The notes under the pieces: model-generated
The model's database searches: none
What the model saw: only the letters and a program-made list of their open reading frames with translations
What the model was told of the DNA's origin: nothing
Position numbers and translations under genes: made by a program
Source: an uncultured Rhizobiaceae group bacterium
GTDB lineage: Bacteria > Pseudomonadota > Alphaproteobacteria > Rhizobiales > Rhizobiaceae
Assembly: GCA_938010435.1 (NCBI GenBank)
Contig: CALLUS010000015.1
Location: 1 to 64,000 of the forward strand
DNA: 64,000 nucleotides
Direction of reading: 5' to 3'
In this document: one piece after another, positions 53,759 through 62,957 of the stretch
Position numbering within the stretch: position 1 is the stretch's first letter
How the letters are laid out: the number at the start of each line of letters is the position of its first letter

Positions 53759-55354
53759 TTGGAATTTGACTTTGTAATCGTAGGTGCTGGTTCTGCCGGC
53801 TGCGCTCTTGCTGCTCGTCTTTCCGAAAGCGGGAAGTATTCTGTTGCGCTTGTGGAAGCTGGCGGACGTGACATGTCACCTTGGATTCACATTCCCGTTG
53901 GATATTTCAAAACGATGGGCGATCCGAAAATGGATTGGTCGTATAAGACAGAAGCTGACCCGGGTTTGAACGGACGTTCCATCAACTGGCCTCGTGGTCG
54001 TGTGTTGGGCGGTTCTTCTTCGATTAACGGACTTCTTTATGTGCGTGGTCAAAAGGAAGATTATAACCAATGGCGCCAGATGGGAAATACCGGTTGGGGC
54101 TGGGATGATGTTTTGCCTTGCTTTAAGCGTTCTGAAAGCTGGGAAGATGGCGAAAGCGCCATTCGCGGTGGCAATGGCCCGTTGACCGTTTCAAAAACCC
54201 GCCTTAGCCGCAAAGCAGTTGATGACTATATTCAAGCTGCCGTTGCTGCAGGCTATCCTTACAATGAAGATTACAATGGCGAGAGCCAAGAGGGTATGGG
54301 TTATTTTCAGCTGACAGCCTATAAAGGTCGCCGCTGTTCTTCGGCTGTTGCTTACCTGAAACCGGCACAAGGTCGTGCAAACCTGACCGTTCTCACAGGC
54401 TTGTCGACACAGCGTGTTTTGTTGGAAAACGGTGAAGCAACTGGTATTGTTATCAAGAGTGGAGACAGCGAGAAAATCATCAAAGCACGCCGCGAAGTTG
54501 TTTTGTCTGCGGGTGCAATTGGCTCTCCTCAGATTCTTATGTTGTCTGGTATTGGCCCTGGCCAAAACCTCTCTGATAACGGCGTTGAAGTTGCGCATGA
54601 GCTCAAGGGTGTCGGCCAAAACTTGCAAGACCATTTGCAGGCGCGACCCGTATTCAAATGCAAGTCGTCTACAATCAACACTGAAACCAATTCTATGTTT
54701 AAGCAGGCGCGTATCGGGATTGAATATGCGTTGAAACGAACGGGTCCTATGACAATGGCGGCGAGCCTTGGAACGGGTTATTTGAAAACGCGTCCTGAGT
54801 TGGCAACCCCTGATATTCAGTTTCACCTTCAACCGTTTTCGACCGATAAGGTGGGCACGAGCACACATCCATTTAATGCATTTACGGCGTCTGTGTTGCA
54901 GATGCGTCCGGAAAGTGCTGGTCATTTGGAACTGCAATCGAACAAGGCAAGCGATCATCCGATAATTCATCCGAATTATTTGGCGACACCACTGGATCAA
55001 CAGACGATTGTTGACGGTATTAAAGTTGCAAGACGGATTGCTGGTTTCGAACCTGCCAAGTCTGAAATTATTGAAGAGTACTCTCCTGGCAAGGCCGTTG
55101 GTGAACATGATGACGCTGCAATTCTAAACTGGGCGCGCGACACAGCCACCACAATTTATCACCCCACAGGAACTTGCAAAATGGGACAAGATGATAGTGC
55201 GGTCGTTGATGAACGTTTGCGTGTGCGTGGTGTGGGGAAACTTCGCGTTGTTGATGCTTCAATTATGCCGATCATCGTATCTGGTAACACGAATGCACCC
55301 GCCATCATGATTGGTGAGCGGGCTTCTGATTTCATTCTAGAGGATGCTGCCTGA
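53759..55354 (+). CDS. GMC-family FAD-dependent oxidoreductase (choline dehydrogenase-like)
   Basis: 531 residues. The FAD-binding FVIVGAGSAGCALAARLSES is at the N-terminus, WPRGRVLGGSSSINGLLYVRG matches GMC signature 1, and SAGAIGSPQILMLSGIGPG signature 2. YHPTGTCKMG and SIMPIIVSGNTNAPAIMIGE carry the catalytic His/Asn region. Start chosen at TTG 53759 because GGGAGG lies 7 bases before it and the usual N-terminus follows; earlier in-frame starts lack this. It oxidises a primary alcohol; the substrate is unknown. First gene of the TRAP/dehydrogenase cluster. Confidence 0.92.
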   Translation: MEFDFVIVGAGSAGCALAARLSESGKYSVALVEAGGRDMSPWIHIPVGYFKTMGDPKMDWSYKTEADPGLNGRSINWPRGRVLGGSSSINGLLYVRGQKEDYNQWRQMGNTGWGWDDVLPCFKRSESWEDGESAIRGGNGPLTVSKTRLSRKAVDDYIQAAVAAGYPYNEDYNGESQEGMGYFQLTAYKGRRCSSAVAYLKPAQGRANLTVLTGLSTQRVLLENGEATGIVIKSGDSEKIIKARREVVLSAGAIGSPQILMLSGIGPGQNLSDNGVEVAHELKGVGQNLQDHLQARPVFKCKSSTINTETNSMFKQARIGIEYALKRTGPMTMAASLGTGYLKTRPELATPDIQFHLQPFSTDKVGTSTHPFNAFTASVLQMRPESAGHLELQSNKASDHPIIHPNYLATPLDQQTIVDGIKVARRIAGFEPAKSEIIEEYSPGKAVGEHDDAAILNWARDTATTIYHPTGTCKMGQDDSAVVDERLRVRGVGKLRVVDASIMPIIVSGNTNAPAIMIGERASDFILEDAA

Positions 55355-56016
55355 TGTGGGATCTCGTTGCTGATTACAGCAAAATTATTATCGCTGATAT
55401 TGTGTTGTCTGGTGACAATGCTTTGATCATTGGCATGGCTGCTGCCGGCCTCTCGCCGGAGTTGCGCAAAAAAGCCATTTTGTTTGGAATGGTTGTGGCT
55501 GCCGTTTTGCGTGTTGTGTTTGCATTGGTCGCAACCAAATTGCTCGGTATTCCGGGACTTCTCGTTGTTGGTGCATTGCTGCTCTTTTGGGTGTGCTGGG
55601 GTTTGTATAAAGAAATTCGCGTAAACATTGATGAAGAAGCCGCGCACGCTTTAGAGGATGCGGAAAATCCTGAGGCCGGATACACCGGAGCGCCGCGACG
55701 CTCATTGGCATCGGCTCTGTGGACGATCACAGTGGCAGATGTTTCTATGTCCATCGACAATGTTTTGGCAGTTGCTGCGATTGCTGATGGAGACCAAACT
55801 AAGCTTGTTGTCGGTTTAGCGATTGCGATTATTGCGATGGCTTGTTTTGCAACTCTAATCATGAAACTTTTATCCAAATACCCATGGATTTCGTGGGCTG
55901 GATTGTTTGTACTCATATATGTGGCGGGGGAGATGCTCTACAAAGGTGTGTTTGATCCGCAGCGAGGAATTCTAGCTTATCTCAATGGAACAGGTGGTGT
56001 TCCGGGATTGAGCTGA
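55354..56016 (+). CDS. TerC-family integral membrane protein
   Basis: 220 residues with about seven membrane segments. The two TerC repeats are visible: ADIVLSGDNALIIGM near residue 12 and VADVSMSIDNVLAVAAIADG near residue 125, both with the acidic/Asn residues that bind cations, probably Mn or Ca. The ATG shares a base with the GMC stop codon (TGATG). Why a TerC gene lies in a catabolic cluster is not clear; it might export a by-product or metal. Confidence 0.9.
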   Translation: MWDLVADYSKIIIADIVLSGDNALIIGMAAAGLSPELRKKAILFGMVVAAVLRVVFALVATKLLGIPGLLVVGALLLFWVCWGLYKEIRVNIDEEAAHALEDAENPEAGYTGAPRRSLASALWTITVADVSMSIDNVLAVAAIADGDQTKLVVGLAIAIIAMACFATLIMKLLSKYPWISWAGLFVLIYVAGEMLYKGVFDPQRGILAYLNGTGGVPGLS

Positions 56017-56063
56017 CAAATTTGGCGCCCTGAACGTTCGGGCACCAATTCAACTGTGGTGAT

Positions 56064-56095
56064 TATAACCATCTCGCGCCTTCGGCGGGGTTATA
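56064..56095 (+). other. Stem-loop in the leader before the TRAP binding protein gene
   Basis: TATAACC pairs with GGTTATA, with an inner CGCC-TTC-GGCG helix. It lies 52 bp before the start codon of the dctP-type gene and may be a stability element or attenuator. No terminal T run. Confidence 0.4.
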
Positions 56096-56147
56096 TGGCA
56101 ACACCGCATTCGTCTGGAGGAAGAGAATGACAAAAGGGAGGAATACC

Positions 56148-57257
56148 ATGTCTGTTCTTGCTAAACTCGGCAAAACTCTTGCCGCAACTGCAGTCGTTGC
56201 AACTTTCGCAACTGCTGCAATCGCTAAACCGATCACCATCCGTGTTCAATCGGTTATTTCGGCGAAAGCTGATGAAGTCACAATGCTGAAAGCCTTTGCT
56301 GAAGACGTAAAAGCGTTGACAGCTGGTGATGAAATCACAATCGAAGTGCTGCCTGCTGGTGCTGTTGTTGGTGTTAAAGAAACTCTTGATGCGGTTGATA
56401 AAGGCCTCGTTGAAGGTGGCTTTGCATGGACACACTACTGGTCAGGTAAACACCCTGCTGCTGCGCTGTTCGGTTCTCCGCCAGCTGGTGGTGGTATTGG
56501 CATGGACAACCTTGCTTGGTTGTCATGGTTCCAGTTCGGTGGTGGTAAAGAACTTTAAGACCAGCTTTGGACTGAAATGGGTGTCAACGTAAAAGGCTTC
56601 ATGTTGCAGCCTGTTGGACCAGAAGCTCTTGGTTGGTTCAAAGAGCCGATCAATTCAATGGCTGACTTCCGTAAATACCGTTTCCGTACGCCTCCAGGAA
56701 TTCCTGGCCAAGCTTACAAAGACATCGGTGTTGCTTCTGTTGCTATGGGTGGTGGTGACATTTTGCCAGCGCTTGAAAAAGGCACAATTGATGCTGCTGA
56801 ATGGTGCTGTCCGAAGCCTGACTCCGTGTTTGGTTTCCAGAAAGTGCTTAAGCACTATTATCTGCAAGGCCTGCACCAGGTTGTTGTGAATGCTGACATG
56901 TATATCAACGGTGATATCTATAAAAGCATGACACCAGTTCAGCAAAAAGCTATTGAAGTTGCTGCTAACGCATCTCTTTCAAAATCAATGTCCTACCGCA
57001 TCTACGAAAACGGTAAGGCTTTGAAAAAGCTGACTGAAGAAGATGGTGTTATCTTGCATGACACTCCTGCAGATTACTTCCCGGCATACATGAATGCTGC
57101 GAAAGCTTTGCTTGAGAAGAATGCTTCAGAAAACGCATTCTTCAAAACAGTTTACGACAGCCAAAAAGAATTCGCGAAAATCGCAGTTCCATTCTGGGCT
57201 GGTTCGCAAGCTTCAAATGCTGCTTTGGGTAAAGCTTACGCTGACACTCTAAAATAG
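56148..57257 (+). pseudogene. TRAP transporter substrate-binding protein (DctP) with an in-frame TAA
   Basis: The reading frame covers 370 codons but has a TAA at codon 137 (56556-56558). Before it: start with GGGAGG 6 bases upstream, a signal peptide ending AAIAKP, and the DctP N-terminal domain (IRVQSVISAKADEVTML, FAWTHYWSGKHPAA). After it the frame continues with no lost bases: DQLWTEMGVNVKGF, KYRFRTPPGIPGQAYKDIG, GGGDILPALEKGTIDAAEW, all typical. The interrupted site follows GGGKEL, where TAA probably replaced a Tyr codon. Either a recent nonsense mutation or a sequence error; the permease gene downstream is intact. Confidence 0.85.
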
Positions 57258-57273
57258 CCTTTTGAATAATATT

Positions 57274-57304
57274 CGGCGGAGCGTTTATTCGCTTCGCCGT
57301 TTTC
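57274..57304 (+). terminator. Hairpin after the TRAP binding protein gene
   Basis: CGGCGGAGCG and CGCTTCGCCG (one G-U) form a 10-bp stem with a 6-base loop, followed by TTTTC. As in the ABC operon, it lies between the binding protein and permease genes. Confidence 0.7.
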
Positions 57305-57371
57305 TTTCAGAATTGGGAAGTTGAGTTCCCCATTCTAAAAGAAAACCAGCGACCTCGGGGAGAGAGTCATT

Positions 57372-59732
57372 ATGGCTGAGGAAGTAATTCCAGACGATTT
57401 GGACACAACAGATGAGTCCATTGCCGAGCGTAGAAATGAGAAGGCAGGTTATACGCCTGACGACATGACATCGTGGCAACGTCCAATTACAGCGACCATT
57501 GATGTGATCAATGAATGGGCTGGACGCATTATGTGTCTTCTGCTTATTCCGATGATTGCGGGCACGGTTTTCGAGGTTGTCTCACGTAAAGCGTTTGCGG
57601 TTCTCACCGATTACGGGATGAATGAAACGGCGATCGCATGGGGGCTCGGTCCGACGCTTTGGAATTATGATATCAGCCGTATGATGGGTGGTGTGTTGTT
57701 CATGGCAACAGCCGGTTATGCGTTAATGCGCGGCGTGCATATTCGCGCGGACTTTCTGTTCCGCAATTGGCATCCGAGAACGCAAGCAACAGTCGATGCA
57801 TCCTTGTATCTGCTACTTTATTTCCCTGCTATGCTCTTCTTCTTCTGGAGTTCTCTGGACTACGCGATAGATTCATTTGGCCAAAACCCTTTCAACCCGA
57901 ATTCATGGGAAGAAGCCAGTGATACAACCTGGGCACCTTGGTTGTGGCCTGGTCGTATCTGGATGCCAATTGGCGCTATGCTTCTTTTGCTCCAAGGCTT
58001 GCCGGAACTGTTTCGCGCATTCCACCAAATGGGTAAAGTGCGGGAATCTAAGTTCGTAAAATTCCTGCCATTCTATGTCATTCTTTTGGCTATTGTTTTC
58101 GTTAGCGTGTTCTATCCAAATGCGGTTCCGTTTGATGATTGGTGGCAATCAGCCGCTGGCGGCTCCGGGATTTTTGATTTTGAGAAGTCGACGATCGGCT
58201 TGTTCATGCTGGCCGCGATGTTGTTTTCGATCTTCGTTGGTTTCCCGATTTCGTTTACATTGATTTTCCTCGCCTTCACTTTCGGGTCTTGGGGCGCGGG
58301 CAGTGCGGTGACGTTCTTCTTGATGACGCTTCAAGTGAACTCCACCATGTTGGACGACCAGCTTGTTGCTGTCCCATTGTTTATTCTTATGGGCATCGTG
58401 ATGGAACAGGCTGGTTTGATGGAGCGTTTGTTTAACGCGGTTCAGTTAATGATGTCGCGTACACGTGGCGCTTTGTTCATCGCAGTCTTGTTCGTTTCAA
58501 CCATCTTTGCTGCCGCAACAGGTATTGTGGGTGCGTCGGTGACGATCCTCGGTATTATGGCTGCTAAAACCATGAATAAATCCGGATACAATGTGCGTTT
58601 GGCAGCGGGTACAATTACCGCCGGCGGCACGCTGGGTATTTTGATCCCTCCATCGATTATGCTGATCGTTATGGGGCCGGTACTTGAAGTGCCCGTGACG
58701 GATCTGTTTCGCGCGGCGATTATTCCTGGTGTGCTCTTAGCTGTGCTTTATATGATCTACGCGTTGGGTCGTTGCTGGATTGATCCTAGTCTTGGTCCAA
58801 TCCTGCCTGAAGACGAACAGCCTGATACATCGCCTTATTACTTGGCAGAAGTTGCGGCTGTTATGGCTTCATTGGTGGCGTTCTTTTGGCTCATCACTCT
58901 TGGTGCGTCAGGCAGCCTCGGCTTTATTCCGTTAGGTGGTCTTATTATTCCAATCGCTTGGCTTTTTGCCATGTTTGGTGCTTATAAATGGACACGTACA
59001 AACAAGCCTGGCGGATTCTACTTCTCCGACCTTTGGTACGAGTTCTTCATGGGCCTCGTTCCGCCAACGGTTCTGATCGCATTTGCGCTGGGTTCAATTT
59101 TGGCGGGTTGGGCAACCCCTGCGGAAGCCGCAGCATGTGGTGCGTTCGGCGCGATTGTCTTGTCACTGGCCTACCGTAAACTGACGGTAGCGAAGTTCTA
59201 TGACGCTTTGATCAAGACATTGGAAATCTCAGTGTTGATCATGTTCCTCGTGGCAGCATCTAACTTCTTCGGCGCGGTGTTCTCAAACCTCGGTACGCCG
59301 AAATACCTGACGGAACTTCTACTGTCATTCGACCTGTCGACGGCAGCTATGTTGATCTTCGTTATGGCGTTGGTGTTCTTGCTGGGTTGGCCTTTGGAAT
59401 GGGTGCCGATCGTATTGATCATCGTGCCAATTCTTGTGCCATTGCTTGTGAGCTTGAATGTGAACCTGACTTGGTTTGCTATCCTAGTGGCGGTGAACCT
59501 TCAGACCGCATGGCTCAGTCCACCCGTGGCATTGTCGGCCTACTTCCTGAAAGGTGTTGTGCCGGAATGGGATTTGAAGGACATCTATCTGGGCATGATG
59601 CAATTCATGGTCATTCAGGTGATTGGTCTTGCGTTGATCTTCATGTTCCCGGGCTTTGCGCTCTGGTTGCCGGACTTCCTGTCATCATCAGGTTCTGAAG
59701 GCTTCTTCAGTTATCCCGGTTACGGCGAGTAA
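57372..59732 (+). CDS. TRAP transporter fused permease DctQM
   Basis: 786 residues that join the small (DctQ, about 1-220, four segments) and large (DctM, about 280-770, twelve segments) TRAP permease subunits. The DctM part has GIVMEQAGLMERLFNAVQ, FAAATGIVGASVTILGIMA, GTLGILIPPSIMLIVMG, LAGWATPAEAAACGAFGA and SPPVALSAYFLKGVVP. GGGGAGAG precedes the ATG. Together with a working DctP it would import an organic anion or sulfonate using a sodium gradient. Confidence 0.94.
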   Translation: MAEEVIPDDLDTTDESIAERRNEKAGYTPDDMTSWQRPITATIDVINEWAGRIMCLLLIPMIAGTVFEVVSRKAFAVLTDYGMNETAIAWGLGPTLWNYDISRMMGGVLFMATAGYALMRGVHIRADFLFRNWHPRTQATVDASLYLLLYFPAMLFFFWSSLDYAIDSFGQNPFNPNSWEEASDTTWAPWLWPGRIWMPIGAMLLLLQGLPELFRAFHQMGKVRESKFVKFLPFYVILLAIVFVSVFYPNAVPFDDWWQSAAGGSGIFDFEKSTIGLFMLAAMLFSIFVGFPISFTLIFLAFTFGSWGAGSAVTFFLMTLQVNSTMLDDQLVAVPLFILMGIVMEQAGLMERLFNAVQLMMSRTRGALFIAVLFVSTIFAAATGIVGASVTILGIMAAKTMNKSGYNVRLAAGTITAGGTLGILIPPSIMLIVMGPVLEVPVTDLFRAAIIPGVLLAVLYMIYALGRCWIDPSLGPILPEDEQPDTSPYYLAEVAAVMASLVAFFWLITLGASGSLGFIPLGGLIIPIAWLFAMFGAYKWTRTNKPGGFYFSDLWYEFFMGLVPPTVLIAFALGSILAGWATPAEAAACGAFGAIVLSLAYRKLTVAKFYDALIKTLEISVLIMFLVAASNFFGAVFSNLGTPKYLTELLLSFDLSTAAMLIFVMALVFLLGWPLEWVPIVLIIVPILVPLLVSLNVNLTWFAILVAVNLQTAWLSPPVALSAYFLKGVVPEWDLKDIYLGMMQFMVIQVIGLALIFMFPGFALWLPDFLSSSGSEGFFSYPGYGE

Positions 59733-59738
59733 ATAATT

Positions 59739-59760
59739 GCTGCGGGGGCACCCTCGCAGC
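59739..59760 (+). other. Stem-loop after the TRAP permease gene
   Basis: GCTGCGGGGG and CCCTCGCAGC (one G-U) form a tight stem. No T run follows, so it may stabilise the transcript rather than end it. Confidence 0.45.
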
Positions 59761-59825
59761 TTCAATTACGTAATTTTGAATGTTGATCTGGCGATCAACC
59801 AGACCCATTAACAGTGAGCGTTTAA

Positions 59826-61133
59826 ATGGCAGTCACCTATTTGAAGAAAGCAGATAAGACATCTGCAAGTGATGCACCTGATGTGCGTGATAGCGTCCAG
59901 TCCATCCTCGATGAAATTGAAAATGGTGGTGAAGATGCGGCACGTAAATATGCAGCAAAATTTGATCAGTATGACGGCAATATTTTACTGACGGCCGAGG
60001 AAATTGAAGCTGCCAGCGCTAAAGTGCCGCAAAAACTCAAAGACGATATTCGCTTTGCTCATGACAACGTTCGCCGTTTTGCTGAAAAGCAGATGGAGAG
60101 CTTGCAAGACATGGAATATGAAATCTTGCCGGGCTTTATGGCGGGTCAAAAAAGCATCCCGTGCCAGTCCGCTGGCTGCTATGTTCCCGGTGGTCGTTAC
60201 AGCCACGTTGCTTCCGCAATCATGACTGTGACTACGGCGAAGGTTGCAGGTGTGTCCAACATCTCAGTGTGCTCGCCGCCACGCCCTGATGTGGGCATCA
60301 ATCCTGCGATCATTTACACATCTCATCTTTGTGGTGCTGACAACATTTTTGCGCTGGGTGGCGTTCAAGGTGTGGCCTCCATGGCGTTCGGCCTGTTTGG
60401 CCAACCGGAGGCTGATATCATCGTTGGTCCGGGCAACCAATTTGTCGCCGAAGCTAAACGTATTTTGTTTGGCCGTGTGGGCATTGATATGTTTGCAGGC
60501 CCGACAGACAGTCTCATTCTTGCGGATAAATCTGCTGATCCCGAAATCGTGGCATCCGATCTCGTGGGGCAAGCAGAACATGGTTACAATTCACCAGTCT
60601 GGCTTGTGACTGACGATCAGGCCTTAGCTGAGAAAGTGATGGATTTGGTGCCTGACGTCATCGCTGACCTTCCAGGTCTCAACCGCGAAAACGCAGAGGC
60701 TGCATGGCGTGACTATGCTGAAGTGATCGTGTGTGCCGACCGAGAAGAAATGGCAGCCACTTCAGACAAATATGCACCGGAACATTTGACCGTTCAGGCC
60801 GAAGACCTACCTTGGTGGAAAGATCGTCTGGAATGCTATGGATCATTGTTCTTGGGTGAAGAGACAACCGTTGCTTACGGCGACAAAGCTTCTGGAACCA
60901 ACCACGTATTGCCAACATCTGGTGCGGCGAAATACACAGGCGGTTTGTCGGTGCACAAATATCTGAAAATTGTTACTTGGCAGCAAGCTACGCGTGAAGC
61001 CTCCAAACCAGTTGCTTTGGCCACGGCTCGTATTTCCCGCCTTGAAGGCATGGAAGGCCACGCGCGTACTGCAGACGTTCGTTTGAAAAAATATTTCCCG
61101 AAAGAGAATTTCGATCTCAGCGCTGCTGATTAG
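59826..61133 (+). CDS. Histidinol dehydrogenase-family enzyme, sulfopropanediol dehydrogenase (HpsN) type
   Basis: 435 residues, NAD- and zinc-dependent, oxidising a primary alcohol through the aldehyde to an acid. The HisD pattern is clear: YVPGGRYSHVASAIMTVTTA, GPGNQFVAEAKR, LVGQAEHGYNSPV (Gln and His zinc ligands), YAPEHLTVQ (catalytic Glu-His), GDKASGTNHVLPTSG and EGMEGHARTADVRL (His ligand). GLSVHKYLKIVTWQQATREA, rather than the histidine-pathway GLSVDDF-type sequence, together with the TRAP genes, points to the catabolic DHPS branch (HpsN). The substrate is inferred from context. Confidence 0.85.
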   Translation: MAVTYLKKADKTSASDAPDVRDSVQSILDEIENGGEDAARKYAAKFDQYDGNILLTAEEIEAASAKVPQKLKDDIRFAHDNVRRFAEKQMESLQDMEYEILPGFMAGQKSIPCQSAGCYVPGGRYSHVASAIMTVTTAKVAGVSNISVCSPPRPDVGINPAIIYTSHLCGADNIFALGGVQGVASMAFGLFGQPEADIIVGPGNQFVAEAKRILFGRVGIDMFAGPTDSLILADKSADPEIVASDLVGQAEHGYNSPVWLVTDDQALAEKVMDLVPDVIADLPGLNRENAEAAWRDYAEVIVCADREEMAATSDKYAPEHLTVQAEDLPWWKDRLECYGSLFLGEETTVAYGDKASGTNHVLPTSGAAKYTGGLSVHKYLKIVTWQQATREASKPVALATARISRLEGMEGHARTADVRLKKYFPKENFDLSAAD

Positions 61134-61153
61134 AATTCGAGGCAGGACCTGAC

Positions 61154-62143
61154 ATGCGCGCGCTTTATTACACAGGAACCATGCAGTCTGAACTGCGCGA
61201 TGCGCCGGACCCGATTGCTGGAAACAATCAGGTTCATATTGATGTATCTCATTGTGGAATTTGTGGTTCTGACATGCATGCGTGGCATGGTCACGATGCG
61301 CGCCGTGTCCCACCCTTGATTTTGGGTCACGAGGCTGTCGGTATTCCGCGCAATGGCAAATATGCTGGTAAGCGCGTGGCGATTAACCCGCTGCACACGT
61401 GCAACTCGTGCCGTCATTGTTTGTCTGGTGATGATCATCTGTGTGGAGATCGTCAAATGATGAGCATGCAATTGCCCGGCGCCTATGCGGAGCAAACGGT
61501 TGCCAGCGAAAGCAATATTTATCTTTTACCTGACGAACTTTCCAATGAAGATGCTGCTCTCGCCGAACCCTTGGCTGTTTGTGTTCACGCTGTTGAAGTG
61601 GCGCGTAAAACCGCTCGTCGATCGATATCTGAAAGCCGGTGTGTGGTGCTTGGAGGAGGCGCGATTGGCGTCCTCACCGCGCTTGTGCTGGCTGACCAAG
61701 GTTGCAAGGACTTGTGGATTGCGGAACCCAACGAGAAGCGTCGTGTGGTGCTTGAAGCAGCCGTACCTTCCGTCAATGCTTACAACCCATCACAAGGTGG
61801 GCCAGAGGTGGAAACCGCGAACATTGTTCTCGATGCTGTTGGTATGGGCGCCACCCGCAAAGCTGCATGCGAATTGGTGATGTCTGGCGGAACAATTGTA
61901 CACGTTGGTTTGCAAGACAGTGCAGATGGCATCGACACGCGCCGTATCACACTTCAGGAAATTCATTTCTCAGGAACCTATTGCTATTCGCGTTATGATT
62001 TTGCAGCAGCGCTCAACCTATTGGCACGTGGTATCGTTCAAAATCGTGACTGGATTGAGGTGCGGCCGCTGGAGCAGGGTGCTCAAAGTTTCATCGATAT
62101 CCATGAAGGCAATGCGGCCCCCAAGATTATTTTGACGATGTGA
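61154..62143 (+). CDS. Zinc-dependent alcohol dehydrogenase (MDR family)
   Basis: 329 residues. The catalytic zinc Cys is in HCGICGSDMHAW, His/Glu in LGHEAVG, and the four structural-zinc cysteines in CNSCRHCLSGDDHLC. The Rossmann fold begins VVLGGGAIGVLTALVLADQG. It resembles sorbitol/threonine dehydrogenase-type enzymes. Cotranscribed 20 bp after the HisD-type gene; by analogy with hps clusters it could interconvert stereoisomers or oxidise the secondary alcohol of the sulfonate. That role is inference. Confidence 0.88.
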   Translation: MRALYYTGTMQSELRDAPDPIAGNNQVHIDVSHCGICGSDMHAWHGHDARRVPPLILGHEAVGIPRNGKYAGKRVAINPLHTCNSCRHCLSGDDHLCGDRQMMSMQLPGAYAEQTVASESNIYLLPDELSNEDAALAEPLAVCVHAVEVARKTARRSISESRCVVLGGGAIGVLTALVLADQGCKDLWIAEPNEKRRVVLEAAVPSVNAYNPSQGGPEVETANIVLDAVGMGATRKAACELVMSGGTIVHVGLQDSADGIDTRRITLQEIHFSGTYCYSRYDFAAALNLLARGIVQNRDWIEVRPLEQGAQSFIDIHEGNAAPKIILTM

Positions 62144-62150
62144 TAAGCAG

Positions 62151-62453
62151 CTAACGTTCGTAGAACGAGCAAAGCGTTTCAATGAGTTTACGTACCTGAG
62201 CACTTGCGAGGTTGTAATAAATCAATTGCCCTTCGCGACGTGTTTGAACCAATTGGGCTTCGCGTAATTTGGCCAGATGTTGTGACAAGGCGCTTTGGCT
62301 CAATGTTGAAACAGCCAGCAATTGGCTTACTGTCATTTCTCCATCTGTTAAATGACAGACCACCATCAAACGATGACGGTTGGCCAACAGCGACAATAGG
62401 CTTTCTGCCTGTACCGCATTTTCTTCCATATCTTTGATGTTCATCATCTGCAT
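62151..62453 (-). CDS. ArsR-family repressor, BigR/SqrR-like persulfide sensor
   Basis: 100-residue winged-helix protein. RHRLMVVCHLTDGEMTVSQL and LSQSALSQHLAKLREAQLV match BigR/SqrR/YgaV regulators. Two cysteines, C33 (in VVCHL) and C95 (in ETLCSFY), lie where these sensors form a persulfide-induced bridge, although C95 is one helical turn earlier than the second Cys of BigR. Divergent from YeeE/YedE and persulfide dioxygenase genes, which it should repress. Confidence 0.85.
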   Translation of the reverse strand: MQMMNIKDMEENAVQAESLLSLLANRHRLMVVCHLTDGEMTVSQLLAVSTLSQSALSQHLAKLREAQLVQTRREGQLIYYNLASAQVRKLIETLCSFYER

Positions 62454-62461
62454 ATTGATAA

Positions 62462-62477
62462 ATTAGCAAATTCTAAT
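62462..62477. promoter_or_regulatory. Candidate operator of the ArsR-type repressor
   Basis: ATTAG-N6-CTAAT in an AT-rich stretch midway between the two divergent start codons. BigR-type operators are AT-rich dyads of this kind. A second palindrome, AAGAATTCTT, lies at 62489-62498. Confidence 0.5.
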
Positions 62478-62513
62478 ATATTAACAAGAAGAATTCTTGG
62501 TGGAGATAATGTC

Positions 62514-62954
62514 GTGACTGAATTTACCCCTCTCGCTTCTGCATTTGGTGGAACTTTGATTGGCTTGGCGGCTGTGCTGTTGATGGCATTGAATGGTCGG
62601 ATTGCAGGCATCAGTGGAATCGGATCATCTGTTCTGCCACCGTGGACTGAACGCCTGGATGAAAATGATCTGGCTTGGCGGCTGGCATTTATCATCGGCA
62701 TCATGCTGGCACCTTTGTTGGTGCAGATCGTGACTGGCACACCGATACAACAAACGGTTTCGAGCAATGTGCCCTTGATGGTGATTGCGGGGCTGATCAC
62801 TGGTATCGGGTCTGTCTATGGCGGCGGGTGCACGTCTGGTCATGGGGTTTGCGGCATGTCGCGCCTTTCGATGCGCTCGTTTATTGCCACAGGTACATTT
62901 ATGGCGACGGCCTTTGTCACCGTGTTCATCACCCGTCACGTGATTGGAGGATAA
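62514..62954 (+). CDS. YeeE/YedE-type sulfur transport protein, first half
   Basis: 146 residues from a GTG start with GGAG 8 bases upstream. Four to five hydrophobic segments. VYGGGCTSGHGVCGMSRLS contains the Cys motif of the YeeE/YedE (DUF395) family, members of which move thiosulfate or related sulfur compounds. It is paired with a second half-size protein encoded 4 bp downstream; together they correspond to a full-length YeeE-like transporter. Confidence 0.88.
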   Translation: MTEFTPLASAFGGTLIGLAAVLLMALNGRIAGISGIGSSVLPPWTERLDENDLAWRLAFIIGIMLAPLLVQIVTGTPIQQTVSSNVPLMVIAGLITGIGSVYGGGCTSGHGVCGMSRLSMRSFIATGTFMATAFVTVFITRHVIGG

Positions 62955-62957
62955 GAC

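Noticed and set aside
54191-55108. Minus-strand open frame of 305 codons
   Set aside because: Antisense to the GMC oxidoreductase; residues are Arg/His/Cys-rich as expected of a shadow frame.
56556-56558. Recoding of TAA as a sense codon (also at 24757-24759)
   Set aside because: TAA ends many intact genes here, and no known recoding uses TAA in such organisms; mutation or sequence error is simpler.
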